Origin: JAXMAR01 sp046350295
GTDB taxonomy: Bacteria; Planctomycetota; Planctomycetia; Gemmatales; Gemmataceae
NCBI GenBank assembly: GCA_046350295.1
Contig: JAXMAR010000019.1
Coordinates: forward strand, 1-64,000
Length of the DNA stretch: 64,000 nt
Reading direction: 5' to 3'
In this document: piece after piece, positions 41,210 to 49,334 of the stretch
Position numbering within the stretch: the stretch's first letter is position 1
Layout of the letters: the number at the start of each line of letters is the position of its first letter
The notes under the pieces: generated by a model
What the model was told of the DNA's origin: nothing
Databases searched by the model: none
Seen by the model: only the letters and a program-made list of their open reading frames with translations
Made by a program: the position numbers and the translations under genes

Positions 41210-42021
41210 ACGGCTTGAAGCTCCAGAGCGGCCTTGTGGACTTCCTCGGCGGTCGGGATGCGGTAGTGCCAGTTATTGTCGTCTTCCATGAAGGAGACGC
41301 CGCGGCCCTTGACCGTGTGGGCGACGACGGCGAGCGGCTTGCCGGACGGGTGAGGCAGGGTCGAGAGGGCGCCGAGGATCTCGCTCATGTCGTGGCCGTT
41401 GATCTCGACGGCGTGCCAGCCGAAGGCTTCCCACTTGGCGCGGAGTGGGGCGAGGGCGAGGGTCTCGTTCGAGCGGGCGGTGGCTTGCCACTTGTTGTAA
41501 TCGACGACGACGGCGAGGTTATCGAGCTTGAGGGCGGGAGCCATCATGGCGGCTTCCCAGACGGAGCCCTCGTTGCACTCGCCGTCGGAGAGGAGGGCGA
41601 AGACGCGATAGGACTGGTTCTGGATGCGGCCGGCGAGGGCCATGCCGATGCCGAGCGAGAGGCCGTGGCCCAGGGAACCGGTGGCGGCCTCGACGCCCGG
41701 GACACAGTGGGGGCCGGGGTGCTCGGCGAGGCGGCCGCCCTCGGTGTTGTACTCGTCGGCGAGGATCTCGGGGGGATAGAAGCCGCGCTCGCAGAGGGCG
41801 ACATAGAGGGCGAGGGCGGCGTGCCCCTTGCTGAGGATGAAGCGGTCGCGCAGCGGGTCGTCGGGATGGTGGGGGTTGATCTTGAGGATCGACCAGTACA
41901 TCGCGGTGACGATGTCGAGGCACGAGAGCGAGGAGCCCAGGTGCGGCGTCTCCGCCTTGTGCGACATTTCAATGACGCGCTGGCGAAGGCGGCTGGCGGT
42001 TCTTTTCAGATCGTCGAGCAT
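41206..42021 (-). CDS. Transketolase-like protein, N-terminal subunit
   Basis: A 271-residue subunit with the diphosphate-binding domain. HLGSSLSCLDIVTAMYW, DRFILSKGHAALALY, TGSLGHGLSLGIGMAL and the ThDP motif LLSDGECNEGSVWEA...VVDYNK (GDG replaced by SDG, the usual variant) are all present. It needs the overlapping C-subunit to make a working site. ATG 42021 is the natural start. Upstream lies a family A repeat. Likely role: two-carbon transfer in synthesis of a branched or branched-chain sugar for the envelope polysaccharide; substrate unknown. Confidence 0.9.
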   Translation of the reverse strand: MLDDLKRTASRLRQRVIEMSHKAETPHLGSSLSCLDIVTAMYWSILKINPHHPDDPLRDRFILSKGHAALALYVALCERGFYPPEILADEYNTEGGRLAEHPGPHCVPGVEAATGSLGHGLSLGIGMALAGRIQNQSYRVFALLSDGECNEGSVWEAAMMAPALKLDNLAVVVDYNKWQATARSNETLALAPLRAKWEAFGWHAVEINGHDMSEILGALSTLPHPSGKPLAVVAHTVKGRGVSFMEDDNNWHYRIPTAEEVHKAALELQAV

Positions 42022-42042
42022 GATGGACGTCCCTGTCGAAGT

Positions 42043-42070
42043 CGAGCCGGGCGGCGTGAGCCCCCGGAGG
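42043..42070. repeat. Family A palindromic repeat, copy 4
   Basis: CGAGCCGGGCGGCGTGAGCC then CCCGGAGG, in the gap upstream of the transketolase N-subunit gene (it may form part of its leader). Confidence 0.7.
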
Positions 42071-42138
42071 GAACGGGCGGAAACCGTTGTCTGTGCCGGC
42101 TTGCAGTCCCCGGCGGAGCCTGGGAACGAGCCGTTGCG

Positions 42139-43152
42139 TCACGCGGCGCGGCGCAGCCGGGTTGTCAGGTGGTGCATGGTCTTGATGTTGTAATAGCGCT
42201 CGTCGTTCATCGAGTTCGGGACGAGGCCGGCCTTGAACGCGTTCACAAGCTCGCGGACGGCGTCCTCAACCGTGTACTTCGGGGCCCAGCCCAGCTCGCG
42301 CTGGATCTTTTCGGAGTTCACATGGTAGGAGCGCAGGTCGTTGGTCGGCTGCGTGACGATGGCGACGTCCGGGCCGACGATCTTCTTCACCATCTCGGCG
42401 ATTTCCATCATCTTGAGGTTCTGCCAGCCGGCGTTGAAGATCTTGCCGTCGATCATGTGATCGGGGTACTGAAGGGTCTGCACGTAGAGGTCGGTCATGT
42501 CCTGGATGTGCAGGTTGGGCCGCTTCTGCGAGCCGCCGAAGACGATGATCTTGCGGTTGGTGACGGCGTGGTTGGTGAGGATGTTGACGGAGAGGTCGAG
42601 GCGCAGGCGCGGCGAGTAGCCGCAGACGGTGGCGGGCCGCAGCGTCAGCGTCGTGAAACCCGGCGCGCGTCGGGAGGCGAGCACGTCTTCGCACAGCGCC
42701 TTGTATTTCGAATAGTCGGTCAGCGGTTCGAGGGGCAGATCCTCGGTGACGTTGTCGACGTCCTTGATGCCGTAGACGCTCGACGACGAAGCGTAGATGA
42801 ACCGTTTCACGCCGTGCTTCTTGGAGAGGTCGACGAGGGGGAAGAAGCAGTCGTAGTTGATCGACTTGCCCAGGCCCGGATCGAGCTCGAAGCTCGGGTC
42901 GTTGGAGATGCAGGCGAGGTGGATGACGGCGTCGCAGCCCTTGAGGTGCTTGTCGAGGACGGCCTCGTCGCGCATGTCGGCCTTGATCTCTTCGAGGCGC
43001 GGATTGGGCTTGGCGTCCTTGAGGACATCGTCGCCGAAGGCGTACAGGTCGAGCGCCTTGACATGGTGTCCTTCCTTGAGCAGCTTCGGCACGAGCACGG
43101 CGCCGACATAGCCGGCTGCGCCCGTCACCAGCACTTTGCAGGTCTTCTTCAT
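42139..43152 (-). CDS. NAD-dependent sugar epimerase/dehydratase (extended SDR)
   Basis: A 337-residue enzyme. The glycine motif VLVTGAAGYVGAVLV, CDAVIHLACISNDPSF, YASSSSVYG and catalytic SKYKALCEDV (YxxxK shifted form DYSKYK) identify the sugar-nucleotide SDR family; RPATVCGYSPRLRLDL and NAGWQNLKMMEIAEMV are typical substrate-domain blocks. Proteins with this C-terminal layout are annotated as UDP-glucose 4-epimerase-like. Co-directional with the kinase/cytidylyltransferase upstream and the transketolase pair downstream. Confidence 0.9.
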   Translation of the reverse strand: MKKTCKVLVTGAAGYVGAVLVPKLLKEGHHVKALDLYAFGDDVLKDAKPNPRLEEIKADMRDEAVLDKHLKGCDAVIHLACISNDPSFELDPGLGKSINYDCFFPLVDLSKKHGVKRFIYASSSSVYGIKDVDNVTEDLPLEPLTDYSKYKALCEDVLASRRAPGFTTLTLRPATVCGYSPRLRLDLSVNILTNHAVTNRKIIVFGGSQKRPNLHIQDMTDLYVQTLQYPDHMIDGKIFNAGWQNLKMMEIAEMVKKIVGPDVAIVTQPTNDLRSYHVNSEKIQRELGWAPKYTVEDAVRELVNAFKAGLVPNSMNDERYYNIKTMHHLTTRLRRAA

Positions 43153-43214
43153 GGTCTCGTCCTTGAGAGTTCAGGTTTCTCGTGTGTGGGACGCGGGCCG
43201 CCCCGGTTCTGCGG

Positions 43215-43257
43215 CCCCCTCACCCCTGCCCTCTCCCCCGCGGCGGGGGAGAGGGGG
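43215..43257. repeat. Family D palindromic repeat, copy 3
   Basis: CCCCCTCACCCCTGCCCTCT then CCCCCGCGGCGGGGGAGAGG, between the SDR gene and the stop of the kinase gene. Confidence 0.75.
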
Positions 43258-43262
43258 ATTAG

Positions 43263-44831
43263 TCACGCGGCGAGGCGGATCTTCTTGTCTTCCTTTTCGG
43301 CGTGGTGGCTCTTGAGCAAGCACTCGATGTGGCGGATCAGCGGGATCTTCTCGATCGAGCGCTGGTTGCCCATGATCTGCACGGCCTCGGCGCCGACGAC
43401 GTTGGCGAGGAAGGCCACCGCCTCGGGCGGCGCCCCTTGAGCCACCGCCAGGCTCGTCACGCACAGCACGGCGTCTCCGGCCCCGACGCGATCGACGACG
43501 TGCGTCGCGAACGCCGGCGCCTGGGCGAAGCCTTGCCGTTCGCAGTAGGAGAGGCAGCCGTATTTTCCCTGCGTCAGCACCAGTCGCCGCGCCTTGATGC
43601 GCTCGGCGACGCTGAGGACCATATCCTCCGGCTTCATCTGCCGGTCGCGCGTCTCCAGGGCGTATTCGCGGGCGGCGAGGCAGACATAGTCGGCACGCGG
43701 GTACTTGGAGATCGTGTTGAAGCCGTTGTTCCCCGCGTTCGACTGCGTGTTGACCGCGAGGAACTTCGAGCGCGTGCACAACAGCTCGATGGCGCGGCGG
43801 GTGATGACGCCGTGGCCGTAGTCGGCGACGATGACCACGTCGTATTGGGGTAGCACGTCCGCCAGGTAGCCGGAAAACTCAAAGTCTTCCGCGGTGGTGA
43901 GCGGATCGTCGTTCATGTGATAGACCTCGAACAGCTTTTGCCCGAGGTACTTTTCCACGAAGCGCTGCTTGAGAATGGTAGGCGACTTGCTTTTGTAGAA
44001 GAACCTGGCGTTGACGTTCGACTTCAGGTTCGAGCGGACGAAGTTCTCCTGATCGCCCCCTTCGCCGAGGAACGTCGCCAGGTCGACCTGCTCGACGAAG
44101 CTGGCCAGGTGATTGGCGCACGCCAGGACGCCGCCGCCGAAGCGATCGGTGTTGAAGTAGCGCGTCGCCAGCACCGGCTCCTTGCCCGACTTGCCCATCA
44201 CCTCGCAGAAGGAGTATTCATCGATGATCGTCTCGCCGAGGACGAGGACCTTGAGCCCGCGCGCTTCCTTGAGGTAATCGACGATCGTTTGCGACGGGTG
44301 ACGCTTGCCGAAGCCGTGCAGCCATTCGCGCACTTCCTCGGAAAAGGTCGACAGGAACGAATTGATGAGGGCGGAGCTGGAGAAGGTGATGTCGGTGGTG
44401 AAGGCGACTTTGCCCCCCACGAGGCGGATCGCCTCCTCCTCCTGGCTGATGTGCCCGATGGTATCGGTCCCGGCTTTGAACTCATCCCCCTTGGCGAAGA
44501 TATCCGGCTGGAGCAGCTTGATGGTCTCCACCGCGCTCGGCCAATGATTGACCGCCACGAAGTCGACGCAATCCAGGGACGCGATTACTTCCGCGCGCAG
44601 GTTCTCAGGAAACGCGGGCCGACCGACTCCCTTGTTGACGAAGCGATCGGGCGTCAGCGTGACCACGAGAACGTCGCCGAGCTTCTTGGCTTGCTCAAAG
44701 TGGCGAATGTGGCCGATATGGAGAAGGTCGAAAACGCCATGGCATTGAACGATCCGCAAGCCCCGTTGTCGCACCTTCTTAACGTGATCGATAAGGTCGT
44801 GGAGAGGCCAAACCTTGGCATCCTTGCTCAT
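43263..44831 (-). CDS. Fused nucleotidyltransferase and PfkB-family kinase (HldE-like, domains in reverse order)
   Basis: A 522-residue protein. Residues 1-150 form a cytidylyltransferase-like domain with QCHGVFDLLHIGHIRHFEQA (HxGH) and ITFSSSALINSF. Residues about 190-510 form a PfkB/RfaE kinase with LVLGETIIDEYSFC, RFGGGVLACANHL, VVIVADYGHGVI and the anion-hole motif VDRVGAGDAVL. HldE, which makes ADP-heptose, has kinase first and transferase second; here the order is reversed, and the product sugar is probably different. It probably begins the transketolase/SDR operon. Confidence 0.87.
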   Translation of the reverse strand: MSKDAKVWPLHDLIDHVKKVRQRGLRIVQCHGVFDLLHIGHIRHFEQAKKLGDVLVVTLTPDRFVNKGVGRPAFPENLRAEVIASLDCVDFVAVNHWPSAVETIKLLQPDIFAKGDEFKAGTDTIGHISQEEEAIRLVGGKVAFTTDITFSSSALINSFLSTFSEEVREWLHGFGKRHPSQTIVDYLKEARGLKVLVLGETIIDEYSFCEVMGKSGKEPVLATRYFNTDRFGGGVLACANHLASFVEQVDLATFLGEGGDQENFVRSNLKSNVNARFFYKSKSPTILKQRFVEKYLGQKLFEVYHMNDDPLTTAEDFEFSGYLADVLPQYDVVIVADYGHGVITRRAIELLCTRSKFLAVNTQSNAGNNGFNTISKYPRADYVCLAAREYALETRDRQMKPEDMVLSVAERIKARRLVLTQGKYGCLSYCERQGFAQAPAFATHVVDRVGAGDAVLCVTSLAVAQGAPPEAVAFLANVVGAEAVQIMGNQRSIEKIPLIRHIECLLKSHHAEKEDKKIRLAA

Positions 44832-45049
44832 GTTTGGATCCTAGTGGGGCGGGCCAGTGAATATCCGTATCCGGCGCTGGAGGGCGGATGGTAAGGCAGG
44901 AGGCCTTTCTAGTCAATCGCGAGTTCTGCGCCGGGATTGACCGTTGACAGGAACGGCGCTATGCCGCTTGCAGGCTACCTTCGGAGCGGAGTGCGATTCC
45001 CTCCTCAGCGCCGCCGCGTTATAAAGGGCATACGTCAAGGAAGAGAAGC

Positions 45050-46309
45050 ATGGCCCCATCCGTCTTCATCGCCCCTGAAACCCGGACTTACGACATCGCC
45101 GTCGTCGGCGCCGGGATTGTCGGCCTCGCCACCGCCCGCGCTCTCCTGGAGCGATACCCCGTCTCGCTCGTCATGCTCGAGGCGGAGAAGGAGGTGGCCC
45201 AGCATCAGACCGGGCACAACAGCGGCGTCATCCATTCCGGGCTCTACTACAAGCCGGGCTCCGAGAAAGCGCGCAACTGCGCCGTCGGCCGCGAGGCCAT
45301 GTACCGCTTCTGCAAGGACCATGGCGTCGCCCATGAGGCCTGCGGCAAGGTCGTGGTCGCCACAGATGAGAGTGAGATTCCGGCGCTGAAGGAGTTGGAG
45401 CGGCGCGGCCTGGCGAACGGCCTCAAAGGCGTCCGCTGGCTGAACGGAGAAGAGATCCACGAGCACGAACCGCACGTGCGCGGCGTCGCCGGTCTGCTGG
45501 TGCGCGAGACGGGCATCGCGGACTACAAGGGCGTCTGCCGCGTCCTCGCGAGCATGATCGAAGAGCGTGGCGGCTGGATCCGCACCGAGGCGCGCTTCCA
45601 GCAAGCGAAGGCGAGCGGCTCCGAGCTAGTTCTCGAGACGAGCGCCGGCGAGATGAAGGCCCGGCATCTGATCAACTGCGCCGGGCTCCAATCGGATCGC
45701 GTCGCCCGCGCCTGCGGCGTCGAGCCGGGGCTGCAAATCATCCCCTTCCGCGGGGAATACTATGAGGTCGTCGGCCCGCGTCGTTCTTGCGTCAAGAACC
45801 TGATTTACCCGGTCCCCGATCCGCGCTTCCCCTTCCTGGGCGTCCACTTCACGCGCACCGTCGAGGGCATGATCGAAGCCGGCCCGAACGCCGTCCTCGC
45901 CCTCAAGCGCGAAGGCTACACCTGGGGCGACTTCTCCGCGGGCGATGTCCTGCAAATGGCTCGCTTCCGCGGCTTCTGGAAGATGGCGCTCAGATACTGG
46001 AGGACCGGCATCGGCGAAGTTCTCCGCTCTCTCCGCAAGAAAGCCTTCCTGCACGCCCTGCAAAAGCTGATTCCCGAGCTACAGATGGACGACATCCATC
46101 CCGCCGGCAGCGGTGTCCGCGCCCAGGCCGTCGAGCCGACGGGCGCTCTGGTCGACGACTTCCGGATCCTCGGGCAGGAACGGATGGTACACGTGCTGAA
46201 CGCGCCATCGCCGGCTGCGACGGCGTCGTTGAGCATCGGGCAGACGATCACCGAACTGGCGGCGCGGCACTTCACGCTGCCGACGCGGACGGGGGCGCAT
46301 TCGGCGTGA
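45050..46309 (+). CDS. lhgO: L-2-hydroxyglutarate oxidase (DAO-family)
   Basis: A 419-residue FAD enzyme oxidising L-2-hydroxyglutarate to 2-oxoglutarate. The FAD dinucleotide motif DIAVVGAGIVGLATARAL starts at about 14; QTGHNSGVIHSGLYYKPGS is the LhgO signature, then GIADYKGVCRVLASMIEERG, LINCAGLQSDRVARACG and a C-terminal FAD-contact block DFRILGQERMVHVLNAPSPAATASL. Membrane-peripheral in E. coli. Strong GGAAGAGAAG before ATG 45050. Monocistronic. Confidence 0.93.
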   Translation: MAPSVFIAPETRTYDIAVVGAGIVGLATARALLERYPVSLVMLEAEKEVAQHQTGHNSGVIHSGLYYKPGSEKARNCAVGREAMYRFCKDHGVAHEACGKVVVATDESEIPALKELERRGLANGLKGVRWLNGEEIHEHEPHVRGVAGLLVRETGIADYKGVCRVLASMIEERGGWIRTEARFQQAKASGSELVLETSAGEMKARHLINCAGLQSDRVARACGVEPGLQIIPFRGEYYEVVGPRRSCVKNLIYPVPDPRFPFLGVHFTRTVEGMIEAGPNAVLALKREGYTWGDFSAGDVLQMARFRGFWKMALRYWRTGIGEVLRSLRKKAFLHALQKLIPELQMDDIHPAGSGVRAQAVEPTGALVDDFRILGQERMVHVLNAPSPAATASLSIGQTITELAARHFTLPTRTGAHSA

Positions 46310-46336
46310 GTGAGAGACATGGTTCCGGTCAGGTTT

Positions 46337-46366
46337 CCTCCGGGGGCTTACGCCGCCCGGCTCGCC
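46337..46366. repeat. Family A palindromic repeat, copy 5
   Basis: CCTCCGGGGGCTTACGCCGC then CCGGCTCGCC, in the gap between lhgO and the convergent SMP-30 gene. Confidence 0.8.
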
Positions 46367-46373
46367 CTTGCTC

Positions 46374-47348
46374 TTACTTCGACGGCCACCATACTTGTCC
46401 CGGCGTCGTTGTTCGGATGCTGTAAAGCACGCCGCCGCCGGTGATGTAGAGGGTCCGCAAGTCCTCGCCGCCGAAGGCGCAGTTCGTCACCTCGTCCGTC
46501 GGCACGGCCAGGAAATCGAGCAGCTTCCCCTCCGGCGTCATCACATAGATGCCACCCTTCTTGTCCTCTGCCGGCTCGAACGGCGGGTTCGGCTTGTTCA
46601 ATCCCCCCGCCACATAGAGGCGTCCCTTCTGATCGTGCTTGAGGCCATCGGGTCCGCGTCCCGTCCCCCAGTCGTAGATCAGATGCTGGCTCTTCGGATC
46701 GACCGTCCCGTCTTCCTTCAGATCGAAGCGCCACAGCTTGCGAGCGCCCCCCTTCGTGTCGTTGTTGTTGTCGGCCACGAACAGAAAGCGGTCATCCGCC
46801 GAGACGAGCACGCCGTTGGCCCGCTCCACCTCCCGCCCAATGACGCGCGACACCTTGCCGTCCGGGTCGATGCGGTAGACCCCCTCGATGGTGCGCCCCT
46901 TCTCGTCGCGGATCTGCATATCGGCCCGGCTGCCGTAGCGCGGATCGGAGAAGTAGATGCGGCCGTTGGAATCGCGGGTCAGGTCGTTGGGCTGGTTGTA
47001 GCGTTTGCCGTCGAACTTGTCGGTGAGGACGGTAAGCTTCCCATCGCGGTCGATGCGGACGACGCGCCGCCCCCCGGCGTCGCAAGCGAACAGCCGGCCC
47101 TTTGGATCGAAGAGGAGGCCGTTTGTTCCGGCGTTCTTGCGATGGATGCTCGACTTGCCATCGCGCGCGTGCCGCATGACGTGGCCATCGCCGCTGGAGA
47201 GGACGCCCAATTCCGGGTCCCACGCCGGCCCCTCGCCGCCGCCTTTCTTGGCGACGACCTGGAGCTTGGCGCCGGGCTCGAAGATCTTCTCTTCGCCGGC
47301 GCGGACAGAGGCTACGAGAACCAAGAGGGTCAGGATCGACCAGCGCAT
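46374..47348 (-). CDS. SMP-30/gluconolactonase-family secreted protein
   Basis: A 324-residue exported six-bladed beta-propeller. ATG 47348 (after AGGAG) gives the signal peptide MRWSILTLLVLVASVRAG. Typical SMP-30 blocks: GEGPAWDPELGVLSSGD, NGLLFDPKGRLFACD, NQPNDLTRDSNGRIYFSDPRYG (metal-site Asn/Asp), ANGVLVSADDRFLFVAD. The family hydrolyses lactones; planctomycetes encode many such secreted paralogs. An alternative ATG 4 bases upstream is out of frame. Convergent with lhgO. Confidence 0.9.
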   Translation of the reverse strand: MRWSILTLLVLVASVRAGEEKIFEPGAKLQVVAKKGGGEGPAWDPELGVLSSGDGHVMRHARDGKSSIHRKNAGTNGLLFDPKGRLFACDAGGRRVVRIDRDGKLTVLTDKFDGKRYNQPNDLTRDSNGRIYFSDPRYGSRADMQIRDEKGRTIEGVYRIDPDGKVSRVIGREVERANGVLVSADDRFLFVADNNNDTKGGARKLWRFDLKEDGTVDPKSQHLIYDWGTGRGPDGLKHDQKGRLYVAGGLNKPNPPFEPAEDKKGGIYVMTPEGKLLDFLAVPTDEVTNCAFGGEDLRTLYITGGGVLYSIRTTTPGQVWWPSK

Positions 47349-47358
47349 GCATGAACTC

Positions 47359-48099
47359 CTATGTCGGTTGGGGGGGGTGTCCGTTACCGCCGTTGGGCCT
47401 GGGACGCCGCAACGCCTCGATCTCCCGCCGCAGCCGTTCGTTCTCCTCCGCGAGACGGCGCTGCGCGGTTTGCGCGGAGTCGGCGCGCGCCCGCTCCGAC
47501 CGAACCGCCTCTTCAGCCTTTTCGGCTCGCTCCAGCGGATTGAGCAAATACTTCCCTGCCTCGGGGTCGAAAAAGCGCAGCCGGATGCCATCAACATGCA
47601 ACTCCAGCCCTAACGTCTTGCAGAACAACGTGCCATTGACAACCGCGATAGGCTTCCACTGCCCGCGCACGCGCCGGAATCCGCGCAGCCGGTCTTTGAG
47701 GTAATCGCCGGTCGGATCGAACAGGAAATATTCCTTCGCCTTGAAGATCGTGCGGTAGATCTCCTTCTTGGTCTGGAGGTCCTCGCGCTTGGTCGTCTTC
47801 GAGGTGATCTCGATGAGCACGTCAGGAAACTTCCCCTCTTCCCAGGCGAGGTAGTAAAGCCGCTTCCGTTTGGGGACGCCGAAGACGACGAAGGTATCCG
47901 GAGCCACATGTTTGCGCTTGTTGCCGCGCTCGTAGTAGATCAAGAGGTTGCCCGAAACGTACACGTCATCCCGATCCGCATAACGATCCTCGAGCGTCCG
48001 GATCGAGTCGAACATCTCATCGCGATGAAGATCGGTCTCGGCCATGGGCTTGCCGTCCGAGGTGGGATAGTCGACCGTCGTTCTGGTGGGAGCGGACAT
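47359..48099 (-). CDS. Uma2-family (PD-(D/E)XK-like) protein with C-terminal coiled coil
   Basis: A 246-residue protein. The Uma2/DUF820 core (about 20-190) has HVAPDTFVVFGVPKRKR, LIEITSKTTKREDLQTKK (catalytic-type E and K) and EYFLFDPTGDYLKDRLRGFR, a restriction-endonuclease-like fold that is expanded in cyanobacteria and planctomycetes. The C-terminal 55 residues are a coiled coil (AEKAEEAVRSERARADSAQT-like). No target is known. ATG 48099 was chosen; the frame extends upstream only as low-complexity sequence. It may follow the SMP-30 gene's regulation independently; their ends are 10 bp apart. Confidence 0.88.
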   Translation of the reverse strand: MSAPTRTTVDYPTSDGKPMAETDLHRDEMFDSIRTLEDRYADRDDVYVSGNLLIYYERGNKRKHVAPDTFVVFGVPKRKRLYYLAWEEGKFPDVLIEITSKTTKREDLQTKKEIYRTIFKAKEYFLFDPTGDYLKDRLRGFRRVRGQWKPIAVVNGTLFCKTLGLELHVDGIRLRFFDPEAGKYLLNPLERAEKAEEAVRSERARADSAQTAQRRLAEENERLRREIEALRRPRPNGGNGHPPQPT

Positions 48100-48410
48100 G
48101 GCGGTTCCTCGGGCCAAGAAGCATCTTACCCGGCGGCGAGCGGCGTCACAACGGTTTGAGGCGGGATCGGGGCGCGGTGGCTGTTCGATGGAGGAAGGTT
48201 GGGCGCCGGCGAGGGGCGGTGGGCGCGAAACCGCAAGCGAGGCGACGGGATCGGGGGGCGGGATTGGGGTGGTTGGGAGCGACAACCGACATATCGGTCG
48301 GGGGGTGGGGCGTGGTACGGTGGAGTGTGGGAGAACTCTTCCCTGGCGGCGGGCGGTCGCGCGGCTCGTCGTTTTTTCACTTCCTGCGCGGTTCTTTTTG
48401 GAGACAGGTC
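48100..48410. other. Intergenic region, 311 bp
   Basis: Purine-rich G-heavy plus strand with one short palindrome (CCGACATATCGGTCGG, about 48286) but no RNA gene or clear promoter. GGAGACAGGTC just before 48411 is the ribosome site of the next gene. Confidence 0.5.
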
Positions 48411-49106
48411 ATGGCCACTTCGCGTTTTTCTACGAATGGGTTTGCGGGGAATGGGACGGGGCATGCGGAGCCGTGGGAGGGGTTGCGGGTGGTGGGGAAG
48501 GGTGCTGAGGAGACGGCTGAACCCCGCAGGCTCGAAGACTCGCCTGCGGGCCTGGATTCGCGCGCGCGGGGGGAGGGCGCGGAGGGAAAGAAGAAGGAAG
48601 GAGAGCAGCGAGATGAGGCGGGGAGGTTTTTGAAGGGATGCAAGGCGGGGCCGGGGAATCCTTATAACCGGCGGGTGGCGCTTTACAAGCGGCTGCTTTT
48701 GGAGGCCGTCACGGAGGACGACATTGTCGTTATCGGGAAGAAGCTGGCGGCGCTGGCGCGAGAGGGGAACGTGGCGGCGGCGCGGGTGTTGTTTACTTAT
48801 GTGATGCCGAAGAACGTGGAACCGGATCGGGTGGATGTGGACGAGTGGAAGGGGTACAAGGCGGAGCAGCCGATGATGGACGAGATGATGCCGATCTTGA
48901 AGGGGATGGAGCCGTCGTTGCCGCTGGCGATCGTGCGCGAGATGCGGCCGGAGCTGACGGCCGGGAAGGGGCGATTGATGGGTCACGTCGTGAAGACGGG
49001 GTCGATGGATTTCCTGCGGTCGCCGGAGGAGATCCGGGCGGTGGCGTCGGGGCAGCCGCTGGGCGGGAAGAAAGGGAAGAAGCGCGGCAAAGCGTTTAAA
49101 CGGTGA
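48411..49106 (+). CDS. DUF5681-like hypothetical protein with repeat insert
   Basis: A 231-residue protein. After a variable, repeat-containing head comes DEAGRFLKGCKAGPGNPYNRR, like the KGxSGNPxGRP box of DUF5681 proteins, then a helical stretch VALYKRLLLEAVTEDDI and AREGNVAAARVLFTYVMPK. The family is found near phage terminase genes and in planctomycete chromosomes. A family B repeat (48521-48555) encodes EPRRLEDSPAGLD in frame. The C-terminus is Lys/Gly-rich. ATG 48411 follows GGAG. Confidence 0.75.
   Translation: MATSRFSTNGFAGNGTGHAEPWEGLRVVGKGAEETAEPRRLEDSPAGLDSRARGEGAEGKKKEGEQRDEAGRFLKGCKAGPGNPYNRRVALYKRLLLEAVTEDDIVVIGKKLAALAREGNVAAARVLFTYVMPKNVEPDRVDVDEWKGYKAEQPMMDEMMPILKGMEPSLPLAIVREMRPELTAGKGRLMGHVVKTGSMDFLRSPEEIRAVASGQPLGGKKGKKRGKAFKR
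48521..48555. repeat. Family B palindromic repeat, copy 2, inside a gene
   Basis: ACCCCGCAGGCTCGAAGACT then CGCCTGCGGGCCTGG. Almost identical to the copy at 40133; in frame here, encoding roughly PRRLEDSPAGL. Confidence 0.8.
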
Positions 49107-49334
49107 GTAAGCGCGGCGGCGCGTTTTTGGGGCGCCGCCGAGGGATTTCCGGGTACGCGGCGCTATCCCAGGGAGCGGGGATGGGCGAGAAGGGGTTGCG
49201 AAAGAGGTTGCGGCCGTCTGCGGAGAGGCCGGGACGTACAGGGTACGCGCGGCGGAACACAAGAAGAAAAGCGCGCGGAAATCCGGCGGCCGGCAACTAT
49301 CTAATGAAGCTATCGCCATCCAAGAAGGCGACCG

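Noticed and set aside
43171..43779. Minus-strand frame of 202 codons overlapping the kinase gene
   Set aside because: A frame-shifted shadow of the kinase region with Arg/Gly-rich composition.
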